NCBI GenBank assembly: GCA_903877385.1
Contig: CAIRDP010000063.1
Coordinates: 62,001 to 126,000 of the forward strand
DNA from: an uncultured Bacteroidales bacterium
Lineage (GTDB): Bacteria > Bacteroidota > Bacteroidia > Bacteroidales > FEN-979
DNA: 64,000 bases
Direction: 5' to 3'
Notes under the pieces: model-generated
What the model was told of the DNA's origin: nothing
The model's database searches: none
What the model saw: the letters and a program-made list of their open reading frames with translations, nothing else
Made by a program: the position numbers and the translations under genes
Part shown: piece by piece, positions 16,689 through 23,674 of the stretch
How the letters are laid out: each line of letters opens with the position of its first letter
Position numbering within the stretch: the stretch's first letter is position 1

Positions 16689-18509
16689 TCAAACCTTCCC
16701 ATCATACACAACTTTCTCGCCCTGCCCCGGCACATAGGCCAGGCTGATCTCAAAACGGCTGCCTTTGCCAACTTCAGACTGTACACTGATCTCTCCATGA
16801 TGAGCAAGCACTATGGCCTTCACATAACTTAGCCCCAGTCCGAATCCTTTTATATTATGAATGTTCCCTGATGTAACCCTGAAAAATTTATCGAAAACCC
16901 TGCGCTGGGTTTCCACGCTCATGCCTTCCCCATGGTCCTCAACCCCGAAAAGAAATTTCTCGCCGCGGTTGAACGTAAACACATTGATATCCGGCCTGGA
17001 GCCTGAGTATTTATTTGCATTGTCAAGCAGGTTCATCAATACGTTCCTCATATGGTCTTCATCAACTTCCACCATGGCATTTGAAGCTTCGAGCCGGGTA
17101 GTGATGGTGCCGTCACGCTTTTCAATCTGAAGACGGTAATGGTCCACGGCCCTCAGTATCATCCCGTGCAAATCGGTAAGAACGGGTCTTAGCTTGAAAT
17201 CACGGCTGTCGAGCAAGGCCATCTGCAGAACCTGCTCAACCCTGGTGTTCATCCTGTTGTTTTCTTCCTTTATGATTCTTGTATAGTTCCTGATCTTTTC
17301 GGGCTCCTGTATCACTTTCGAATTTACTATAGAGTCGGCTGCAATGGAAATGGTTGCAATGGGAGTTTTAAACTCGTGGGTCATGTTGTTAATAAAATCG
17401 GTCTTGATATCAGAGATTTTTTTCTGCCGTATCATGACAACGATGCTGGCGCCCGACGATAGAACAATGATAAGGGTGAAAATTATGGAACTGATCATGA
17501 GCCACGACAGCGAACTCAGGATTTGTCCTTTCTGTCCGGGAAAGAACAGCAGGAGCTGGTTTGGTTTAGCGATCAAATCATTGGGGAAGAGGGTCACTTT
17601 ATGCTCCGTATCCAGGTTGAGCGGCTTGAAATTTGTCGATTTAACCGGAAATTGGTTTGAATCATTTGAAGGTGAGAATACCGCATATTCAAATGGTATG
17701 CCGATTTCTTTATCTGATAAAGCTTTCCTGATGATCTGTTCAAGGGTGTCCTTCTGAACCCTTTCGGCCACGGGCTTCAGCTTGATCTCAGATTCCATGG
17801 TCAGTTTCTGCAGAATATCCTTTAGCTTCCTGGTCTTGGCAGTGAGCCTGTTCACACGGTCCATCACATCGGGGGCATAAGCTTCGGGAGGGGGTGGAGG
17901 CCTGCGGTTCACCGAATAATGGTTCAAGCGGGGCTGACCCCTGCCTGATCCTGAAAAATGAATTGTTTGGGGAGCCGTATTGAAGATCACATTGGGAGTA
18001 ACATTCAATTCCTCTTCGATCCTGTATTCCACGCCGGGACTCTGCATGTCTTCAGACTGCAGGTTGATAATGGAATCAATCTGGTTCAGATCCTTTTCAT
18101 TCCATTCAAACTGCATTTCGGTATACAGGGGATTAACATTAACCGTAACCTGTCTGAATTTTTTCATGAGGCTGTCGACGGCTTTCCCGTGACTGTTTGC
18201 TGATGCAACATAAACATGCTCATGATGGAATTTCCTGTTCGGGGAGGAAGCAGGGCCGAATGATTCCTCGGGGTATTCCTTGAGGATCTCCCTTATGCTG
18301 TCATTAATACTGGTCTTTGCAAGGAGGTGAACACTCTCCCTGGTCTCCAGCTTACTTACAACCACACCCATTGCGTCATTCACGCTGCGGTTAAACTGGG
18401 CTTCTTTTACCTGTATGGCATTCCTTATCCAGAAAAACTGAACTGTAATTATGCCCAGGAGCGAAAGGCAGATGAGGGCGATAAGGGTATAAAGTATCCG
18501 CTTATTCAT
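16689..18509 (-). CDS. Sensor histidine kinase (RprX-like)
   Basis: A 606-residue membrane kinase. An N-terminal membrane segment (about 8-28), a periplasmic domain of about 300 residues with a proline-rich stretch (NRRPPPPPEA), a second membrane segment (about 335-355), then HisKA (H-box in NNMTHEFKTPIATI) and HATPase (N-box LMNLLDNANKYS, DHGEGM, GFGLGLSYVK). It is followed by its regulator gene. Its -7 box (18514-18521) is only 4 bp from the start codon, so the leader is nearly absent. The divergent secreted protein gene is the likely target of the pair. Confidence 0.9.
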   Translation of the reverse strand: MNKRILYTLIALICLSLLGIITVQFFWIRNAIQVKEAQFNRSVNDAMGVVVSKLETRESVHLLAKTSINDSIREILKEYPEESFGPASSPNRKFHHEHVYVASANSHGKAVDSLMKKFRQVTVNVNPLYTEMQFEWNEKDLNQIDSIINLQSEDMQSPGVEYRIEEELNVTPNVIFNTAPQTIHFSGSGRGQPRLNHYSVNRRPPPPPEAYAPDVMDRVNRLTAKTRKLKDILQKLTMESEIKLKPVAERVQKDTLEQIIRKALSDKEIGIPFEYAVFSPSNDSNQFPVKSTNFKPLNLDTEHKVTLFPNDLIAKPNQLLLFFPGQKGQILSSLSWLMISSIIFTLIIVLSSGASIVVMIRQKKISDIKTDFINNMTHEFKTPIATISIAADSIVNSKVIQEPEKIRNYTRIIKEENNRMNTRVEQVLQMALLDSRDFKLRPVLTDLHGMILRAVDHYRLQIEKRDGTITTRLEASNAMVEVDEDHMRNVLMNLLDNANKYSGSRPDINVFTFNRGEKFLFGVEDHGEGMSVETQRRVFDKFFRVTSGNIHNIKGFGLGLSYVKAIVLAHHGEISVQSEVGKGSRFEISLAYVPGQGEKVVYDGKV

Positions 18510-18513
18510 GATG

Positions 18514-18521
18514 CAAAAATA
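18514..18521 (-). promoter_or_regulatory. -7 box for the sensor kinase gene
   Basis: Minus-strand TATTTTTG matches TAnnTTTG and lies 4 bp upstream of the kinase ATG at 18509. Confidence 0.45.
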
Positions 18522-18549
18522 GACAAAGAAGTTCTTTTATGTCAATTGA

Positions 18550-18586
18550 TTAACGTTTCCTTAACCAAGTTTAACGCTTCATTAAC
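18550..18586 (+). promoter_or_regulatory. Four phased TTAAC repeats, probable OmpR-type operator
   Basis: TTAAC occurs at 18550, 18561, 18571 and 18582, that is at 11, 10 and 11 bp steps, one helical turn each. Such direct repeats are typical of OmpR/PhoB-family binding. They lie 23 bp upstream of the -7 box for the secreted protein gene, an activating position. Confidence 0.65.
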
Positions 18587-18608
18587 ATTTCATCGCCTCA
18601 TTACGATA

Positions 18609-18616
18609 TAGCTTTG
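18609..18616 (+). promoter_or_regulatory. -7 box for the secreted protein gene
   Basis: TAGCTTTG matches TAnnTTTG and lies 20 bp upstream of the ATG at 18637. Confidence 0.6.
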
Positions 18617-18636
18617 TACCCATAAATATTCAAAAT

Positions 18637-19548
18637 ATGAAAACGAACTATCCTTACCGGCCGGCTGCGATCCTCACAGGAGTGGCAGCATTGATCATGA
18701 CTTTTCATGCTGCTTCGCCTGCTTTGGCACAGGATAACAAGCCTCAAACAGTGACGGCAACAGTTACTGCGAGTCCGTCGAAAGACAAGAAAGAGCAGAA
18801 GATCACCGTTGTCGCAAAATCCGGTTCCAAAGATGCAAACGGTAAAGTAAAGGTCCATATTATCAAAGATGAGAACGGCAAAAAGACAGAGATTGATACT
18901 GTTATTTCTGCAAAAGGAGGGACGGACAGTGAAGAAATTGAAGCCCTTGTTGAAAAAGTGCATGCACAGATGAAGGACGTGGAAGGCAGGATGAAAGAAG
19001 TGGAATTATACATGGCCAACATGGATGATTCGCTTCAGAATGATTCTTCGGGCCACCACAAATACATGTTTAAATTCAACGGGGGACCGGGATGTTCAAA
19101 GATCCGTTTACAGGAATGCCCCCATGCTTTTAACTACGATTATGAGCTGCCCGAAATACCTGATTTTTCAGAAGGCTCCGATGAGTTTTTCGATAACAGG
19201 GGGCACAGCCCACGTGTATTCTCTATGCCTGAAAAAGGGGAGTCCCTGTCGGATGTCCTTGGAAATATCCCTATGAGCAGGGTGAAATCCTATAAGATCA
19301 TCGATAAAAAAGGAGGGAAACGCATCGTGATTGACATAGAAGACGGCCCGTTCTTTGATGGAGGCAAACAGGTAATTTATATCAATGGGGGCGGCCATCA
19401 GGGCAAGCCTCCAAGAGGAGAAAAACATCAGAAAGACATGAAGGTGATCATTCGGTCAGATAACGGTCAGGGAGAATCCGAAGGACAGGAAAGCCCTGCA
19501 CCCAAGGCGGAACCTCCTAAGCCACCGGCCGATTCACCAAAGATCTAA
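18637..19548 (+). CDS. Secreted hypothetical protein, probable two-component target
   Basis: A 303-residue protein with a signal peptide (cleavage near ALAQ, residue 32). I do not recognise the family. The mature part is very charged, with lysine-rich segments, a helical stretch (about 100-128), and a C-terminal proline-rich tail (PAPKAEPPKPPADSPKI). It is transcribed away from the kinase gene, and its promoter carries four phased TTAAC repeats, so it is probably controlled by the adjacent two-component system. An envelope-stress or periplasmic function is a guess from that setting only. Confidence 0.7.
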   Translation: MKTNYPYRPAAILTGVAALIMTFHAASPALAQDNKPQTVTATVTASPSKDKKEQKITVVAKSGSKDANGKVKVHIIKDENGKKTEIDTVISAKGGTDSEEIEALVEKVHAQMKDVEGRMKEVELYMANMDDSLQNDSSGHHKYMFKFNGGPGCSKIRLQECPHAFNYDYELPEIPDFSEGSDEFFDNRGHSPRVFSMPEKGESLSDVLGNIPMSRVKSYKIIDKKGGKRIVIDIEDGPFFDGGKQVIYINGGGHQGKPPRGEKHQKDMKVIIRSDNGQGESEGQESPAPKAEPPKPPADSPKI

Positions 19549-19588
19549 TTCCAACCCGTTCTTTTCATACCGTTAGTGATGTGTGAAT

Positions 19589-19612
19589 GGCTGCCTTGGG
19601 AATTTGGCAGCC
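19589..19612 (+). terminator. Small hairpin after the secreted protein gene
   Basis: GGCTGCC and GGCAGCC form a 7-bp stem with a 10-nt loop. It precedes the strong bidirectional terminator and may be a first stop or an mRNA 3' end structure. Confidence 0.45.
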
Positions 19613-19616
19613 TGAT

Positions 19617-19654
19617 AAAAAAAAGAAGCCGTTTTGCGACGGCTTCTTTTTTTT
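19617..19654. terminator. Strong bidirectional intrinsic terminator
   Basis: A 15-bp perfect stem (eight A, then GAAGCCG, pairing with CGGCTTC and eight T) with an 8-nt loop. It gives a T-run on both strands and separates the secreted protein gene from the convergent hydA2 gene. Confidence 0.9.
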
Positions 19655-19667
19655 GGGGTAAGTCAGG

Positions 19668-21482
19668 CTAGTATCTCTTTCGTGGAGTGTAGTGTGTATG
19701 TAGAAGTTCATGGGATTTATGGCCCAGCGGATGTCCAAGGAATTCTTTGTAGATCAGCTGAACTTCGGGGTTCTCATGAGATTTGCGGATGGACATTCCC
19801 ATATCTTCCTCATAAATGGCTTCTTTCCTTTTTGTGCGGATTTCCTTGTTCGTGGGAATAGGCTGTCCTCCACCTCCAAGGCATCCTCCGGGGCAGGCCA
19901 TGATCTCGATAAAATGATAATTGGCTTTCCCGTCTTTCACATCCTGCATGACTTTCTTGGCGTGTGCAAGACCATTGGCCACAACACATTTCAGTTCAAC
20001 GCCTTCAAGGAAACTCCATTCAGGTTTGACTTTTTCAATTTTAAGGGATGCTTCACGCACTTCGCCTTCGGTACCGCGCACCGGGGTGATGTTGAGCCCT
20101 TCGAACGGGATCTCCCGGCCTGTGACAACTTCGTATACTGTGCGGATGGCAGCCTCCATAACGCCTCCTGTAGTTCCGAAGATTACAGCAGCTCCTGTTG
20201 ATGAGCCCATCAGGCTGTCGAAATGTTCTTCAGGCAATTCTTCAAAATCGAGTCCTGCCTGTTTGATCATAATTCCAAGTTCCCTGGTGGTTAAAACAAA
20301 ATCTACATCTTTATAACCGCTGGAGCGCATTTCGGGGCGATTGGCTTCGAATTTCTTGGCAGTACAGGGCATTATGGAAACCGAGACAACATTTTTGGCA
20401 TCCAGTTTGCGCTTCTGGCAATAATAAGTCTTTACCAATGCACCGAACATCTGCTGGGGAGATTTGCAGGTTGAGAGATTCCCCAGGAGTTCCGGGAATG
20501 TATGCTCGATAAATTTGATCCAGCCCGGGGAACAGGAAGTCGCCATAGGCAGAGAAACATTCGGATCCTTGTCAAGCAGGGCTTTTTTAAGCCTGGTAAG
20601 TAATTCGTTGCCTTCCTCGATAATGGTGAGGTCGGCTGTGAAATCCGTATCAAGTACTGAATCGAAGCCCAGGCGTTTCAATGCAGTAACCATTTTCCCG
20701 GTAACAATTTTACCCGGGGGCATTCCAAGGGCTTCTCCCAATGCAATACGCACTGCAGGAGCTGTTTGGACAACAACATGCTTGGTGGGATCATAAATGG
20801 CATCCCATACCTGGTCTATGTAGTTCCTTTCGATGAGGGCGCCTGTCGGACAACGGTTCACACACTGTCCGCAATTGGTGCAAACAACCTCGAATAAGGG
20901 GTGTTCGTAAAATGTCGAGATCTTCATATGGTTCCCTCGGTAAGCAACGCCGAGAGCACTTACGCCCTGGAGTTCCTCGCATGTCCTTACGCAGCGCTGG
21001 CAGCGAATGCAACGGCTGTCATCCTTAATGATCGCCGTATTGAACATGTCGATGGAATATTTGTGATCCGGCACCAGGTCCAGGAACATATGGTCACCGG
21101 TAAGCATCTGGGAAGCAAGTCCCTGCAGCTCACAAATACCGTTCTTGTAACACTTGGTACAATCAGCGTTATGCTCCGATAACAGCAATTCCACAATATG
21201 CTTGCGTGCAAGCCTTACCTTCATGCTGTTGGTATGAATAACCATGCCTTCGGCAGCCGGTGTGGCACAGGAAGCAGGAAGTGATTTCACCTTTTCCTGC
21301 TCCACAATGCATACCCGGCAATTGCCTGCAACACAGAGGTCTTCATGAAAACAAAGTGTGGGGATATGTATATTGAGCTGACGGGCAGCATTGAGAATGG
21401 TTGTACCTTCATCAACACTTACCTGGATCCCGTCGATGGTAAGATTGATCTGTTTTATAGTTTCTATCTTAGTGTTTTTCAT
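19668..21482 (-). CDS. hydA: [FeFe] hydrogenase catalytic subunit, second copy (HydA2)
   Basis: A 604-residue HydA. N-terminal plant-type [2Fe-2S] (C44, C55, C58, C72), His-Cys cluster (H104, C108, C111, C117), two ferredoxin [4Fe-4S] motifs (CIRCQRCVRTC; CTNCGQCVNRCP), and the H-cluster domain with TSCSPGW, MPCTAKKFE and EIMACPGGCLGGGGQP. The first loop has Ser where HydA1 has a second Cys. It is closer in sequence to the HydA part of the fusion at 23671-26985 than to HydA1. It is the last gene of hydC2-hydB2-hydA2 and ends at the bidirectional terminator. NADH-linked H2 production or uptake is expected. Confidence 0.95.
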   Translation of the reverse strand: MKNTKIETIKQINLTIDGIQVSVDEGTTILNAARQLNIHIPTLCFHEDLCVAGNCRVCIVEQEKVKSLPASCATPAAEGMVIHTNSMKVRLARKHIVELLLSEHNADCTKCYKNGICELQGLASQMLTGDHMFLDLVPDHKYSIDMFNTAIIKDDSRCIRCQRCVRTCEELQGVSALGVAYRGNHMKISTFYEHPLFEVVCTNCGQCVNRCPTGALIERNYIDQVWDAIYDPTKHVVVQTAPAVRIALGEALGMPPGKIVTGKMVTALKRLGFDSVLDTDFTADLTIIEEGNELLTRLKKALLDKDPNVSLPMATSCSPGWIKFIEHTFPELLGNLSTCKSPQQMFGALVKTYYCQKRKLDAKNVVSVSIMPCTAKKFEANRPEMRSSGYKDVDFVLTTRELGIMIKQAGLDFEELPEEHFDSLMGSSTGAAVIFGTTGGVMEAAIRTVYEVVTGREIPFEGLNITPVRGTEGEVREASLKIEKVKPEWSFLEGVELKCVVANGLAHAKKVMQDVKDGKANYHFIEIMACPGGCLGGGGQPIPTNKEIRTKRKEAIYEEDMGMSIRKSHENPEVQLIYKEFLGHPLGHKSHELLHTHYTPRKRY

Positions 21483-21495
21483 GATTGAATTTCCT

Positions 21496-22668
21496 TTAGT
21501 AAATCATTTCTTCTTTGAAGTTATAAACGATAGATGAGAATGAATTGGCAACCGACTGGCCGAGGCCGCATTTTGCAGTCAGCTTCATGCTTTCCGAGAG
21601 TTTCATCAGCTGGTCGAGATAAAGAAATTTCTTGTCGCCTTTTTTCACGGCTACAATGCCTTTACGAAGTTGCTGGCATCCGACACGGCAGGGAGTACAC
21701 TGTCCGCAGGATTCTTCTTCAAAGAATTCGAGATAATTGTGCAATACATTGAACATGGACCTGGAACTGTTGAAAAGCATCATGGAGCCTCCGGTGGGAA
21801 CCCCCTCGAAACCGATCACAGTGTCTTTGAATTTTTTACGGGGGACGCAGAAACCTGAAGCACCTCCCACCTGGACGGCTTTGGTGTCGCCGTCTCCGAA
21901 CTCGTCTACGAAACGGTCAAGGGGCATACCCAGTTCCAGTTCGTAAATTCCCGGTATGGGAGTGTCGCCCGACACCGAGAATACCTTTGACCCACGGGAG
22001 TCGGTAGTCCCAAGTAACTTAAACTGTATGGGACCGAGGCGCATGATCATCATGACATTCACAAAAGTTTCCACGTTATTAATAACGGTAGGTTTCCCGA
22101 GGTAACCGTAGGTCGTCGGATAAGGAGGTTTGTTCCTGGGCTCACCGCGGTTCCCTTCCATGGATTCAAACAATGCACTTTCTTCACCGCAAATGTAAGC
22201 TCCGCTGCCAAGCCTTATCTCGATCGAAAAATCAAGACCTATAGCTTTTGCACTTTCGTGATATCCCTCAAGCTCTTTATTGAGTTCAGGGAGGAGGAAT
22301 TTGTATTCACCCCTAAGGTAAATATAGCCTCTTTTAGCACCTATCACTTTGCCGCATATGGCCATCCCCGAGAACACCTTTCTTGGTACACGGCTCAGGA
22401 TCTCACGGTCTTTAAATGTGCCGGGTTCGCCTTCGTCGGCATTACATACAACAAATTTTTCTTCACCCGGGGCCTGGGCCGTGAATTTCCACTTCATTGC
22501 AGTTGGAAACCCCGCACCACCGCGTCCGCGAAGACCCGATTCAAGCAGATCTTCAAGGATTTCATCATTCGAGCGCTTTATGGTATCGGTAAGTACCTTA
22601 TACTTGACATTGGAGTATTCACCAAAGATTAGGTCAACTCGTTTTAGTTTGGTATCAGACATCGTCAA
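21496..22668 (-). CDS. hydB: Short NuoF-like subunit (HydB2)
   Basis: A 390-residue NuoF core: glycine-rich FMN segment GRGGAGFPT, NADEGEPGTF, SLBB region and [4Fe-4S] motif ESCGQCTPCRVG. Unlike HydB1 at 6342-8135 it lacks both the N-terminal thioredoxin-like [2Fe-2S] domain and the C-terminal two-cluster ferredoxin domain, so it is about 200 residues shorter. The reading frame is intact and ends in ordinary sequence, so this is a natural short form and not a truncation. Missing clusters may mean simple NADH-dependent rather than bifurcating chemistry. It sits 13 bp upstream of hydA2. Confidence 0.9.
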   Translation of the reverse strand: MTMSDTKLKRVDLIFGEYSNVKYKVLTDTIKRSNDEILEDLLESGLRGRGGAGFPTAMKWKFTAQAPGEEKFVVCNADEGEPGTFKDREILSRVPRKVFSGMAICGKVIGAKRGYIYLRGEYKFLLPELNKELEGYHESAKAIGLDFSIEIRLGSGAYICGEESALFESMEGNRGEPRNKPPYPTTYGYLGKPTVINNVETFVNVMMIMRLGPIQFKLLGTTDSRGSKVFSVSGDTPIPGIYELELGMPLDRFVDEFGDGDTKAVQVGGASGFCVPRKKFKDTVIGFEGVPTGGSMMLFNSSRSMFNVLHNYLEFFEEESCGQCTPCRVGCQQLRKGIVAVKKGDKKFLYLDQLMKLSESMKLTAKCGLGQSVANSFSSIVYNFKEEMIY

Positions 22669-22683
22669 TCTCCTTATGTTAAA

Positions 22684-23151
22684 TTATTTATGTATGTACT
22701 CACTTAAAATATCATGAACCTTCTCGGGTGTGAGTCCTGAATAAGGTTTCTCATTGATCAGCATCGCCGGGCCTTCATGACACCAGCCCAGGCAATTGGT
22801 TTCAAGTAAGGTGAATTTGTTATTCGGAGTTGTTTCCCCGACTTTGATCTTCAGCATATCTTCAATCGTTTGCACGATCGACCGCTTGCCATGCATATCG
22901 CAGGTTATGGTCTTGCAAACACGGATCACGAATTGACCGCGAGGCTTTGTTTCGAGAAATGCATAGAAGGTGGCGGTCCCGTAAACCTGGGCAGCTGAAA
23001 GATCGAGTTCCTTTGCAATTTCAGTCATGTCCTGGTCTGAAATGAAATTCTTTCGTTCAACCACTCCCTGCAATATTGGCATCAGGCTGGTGCGGTTTCT
23101 ACCGTACTGATCCACTAGTTCAGTGATGTAATTGTTGTTGTTTGTAGCCAT
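22684..23151 (-). CDS. hydC: NuoE-like [2Fe-2S] subunit (HydC2)
   Basis: A 155-residue NuoE-type protein with N-terminal helices and a thioredoxin-like [2Fe-2S] domain (VCKTITC and ETNCLGWC). First gene of the second hydrogenase operon, 15 bp before hydB2. A leftward -7 box at 23210-23217 and a perfect palindromic operator at 23228-23245 precede it; the operator is shared with the divergent fusion-gene operon. Confidence 0.9.
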   Translation of the reverse strand: MATNNNNYITELVDQYGRNRTSLMPILQGVVERKNFISDQDMTEIAKELDLSAAQVYGTATFYAFLETKPRGQFVIRVCKTITCDMHGKRSIVQTIEDMLKIKVGETTPNNKFTLLETNCLGWCHEGPAMLINEKPYSGLTPEKVHDILSEYIHK

Positions 23152-23209
23152 TGTATATTGGTTTTTAATACGTTGCGGAAAACTAAAACCTGTTTTGTAT
23201 TTTCTGCAA

Positions 23210-23217
23210 CAAAATTA
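23210..23217 (-). promoter_or_regulatory. -7 box of the hydCBA2 operon
   Basis: Minus-strand TAATTTTG matches TAnnTTTG, 58 bp upstream of the hydC2 ATG. The operator 23228-23245 begins 10 bp further upstream, over the expected -33 region. Confidence 0.55.
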
Positions 23218-23227
23218 CATTTTTTCT

Positions 23228-23245
23228 TTGTTATTTAATTAACAA
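23228..23245. promoter_or_regulatory. Crp/Fnr-type operator between hydCBA2 and the fusion operon
   Basis: TTGTTATTTAATTAACAA has perfect 6-bp inverted arms (TTGTTA/TAACAA). A single site lies between two divergent promoters and would cover the -33 regions of both. Confidence 0.7.
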
Positions 23246-23260
23246 TTAGGATATTTTTTT

Positions 23261-23268
23261 TAACTTTA
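23261..23268 (+). promoter_or_regulatory. Probable -7 box of the membrane protein/fusion operon
   Basis: TAACTTTA matches TAnnTTTG in 7 of 8 positions, 16 bp before the ATG at 23285. Confidence 0.35.
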
Positions 23269-23284
23269 CGGGAAATAGTGAAAG

Positions 23285-23674
23285 ATGAACACAGCTAACC
23301 GTCGCTTGTTATTGCAATGGATACTCTGGCTCATCGCCATTCATTCCATTTGCTTTGGCTTCATCCTGATCGTATTTCCCCCGTTATGGATAGAGTATTT
23401 CGGGTTTCAGCTCCGGGAAAAATTTTTCGCCGACCAGGGCGGAGTGTTTCACCTTATAATCAGCCTTGCATACATAATGGCCGCCCTTTCCCCCGAGACC
23501 TCGAAAAAGCTGATTATATTATCGTGTGTGACAAAATTCACCGCGTCTGTTTTTCTTTTTTCATATTTCCTTTTTGACCGGCCCATCATCATGGTTCTCC
23601 TGTCGGGAGTGGCTGATCTTATGATGGGGCTGGCTATTTTGGCTTCATACAGATTTTATATCAAATCAACATGA
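23285..23674 (+). CDS. Small four-helix membrane protein
   Basis: A 129-residue protein with four predicted membrane helices (about 10-32, 52-68, 74-96, 103-124). I recognise no family with certainty; layout resembles small DoxX/DUF-type membrane proteins. The stop codon overlaps the start of the following fusion gene by 4 bp (ATGA), so the two are translationally coupled. Partnership with a soluble hydrogenase fusion is unexpected. Confidence 0.7.
   Translation: MNTANRRLLLQWILWLIAIHSICFGFILIVFPPLWIEYFGFQLREKFFADQGGVFHLIISLAYIMAALSPETSKKLIILSCVTKFTASVFLFSYFLFDRPIIMVLLSGVADLMMGLAILASYRFYIKST

Noticed and set aside
21496-22668. Truncated hydB pseudogene
   Set aside because: The frame is intact with all core motifs, proper spacing to neighbours and no remnants of the missing domains in flanking DNA.
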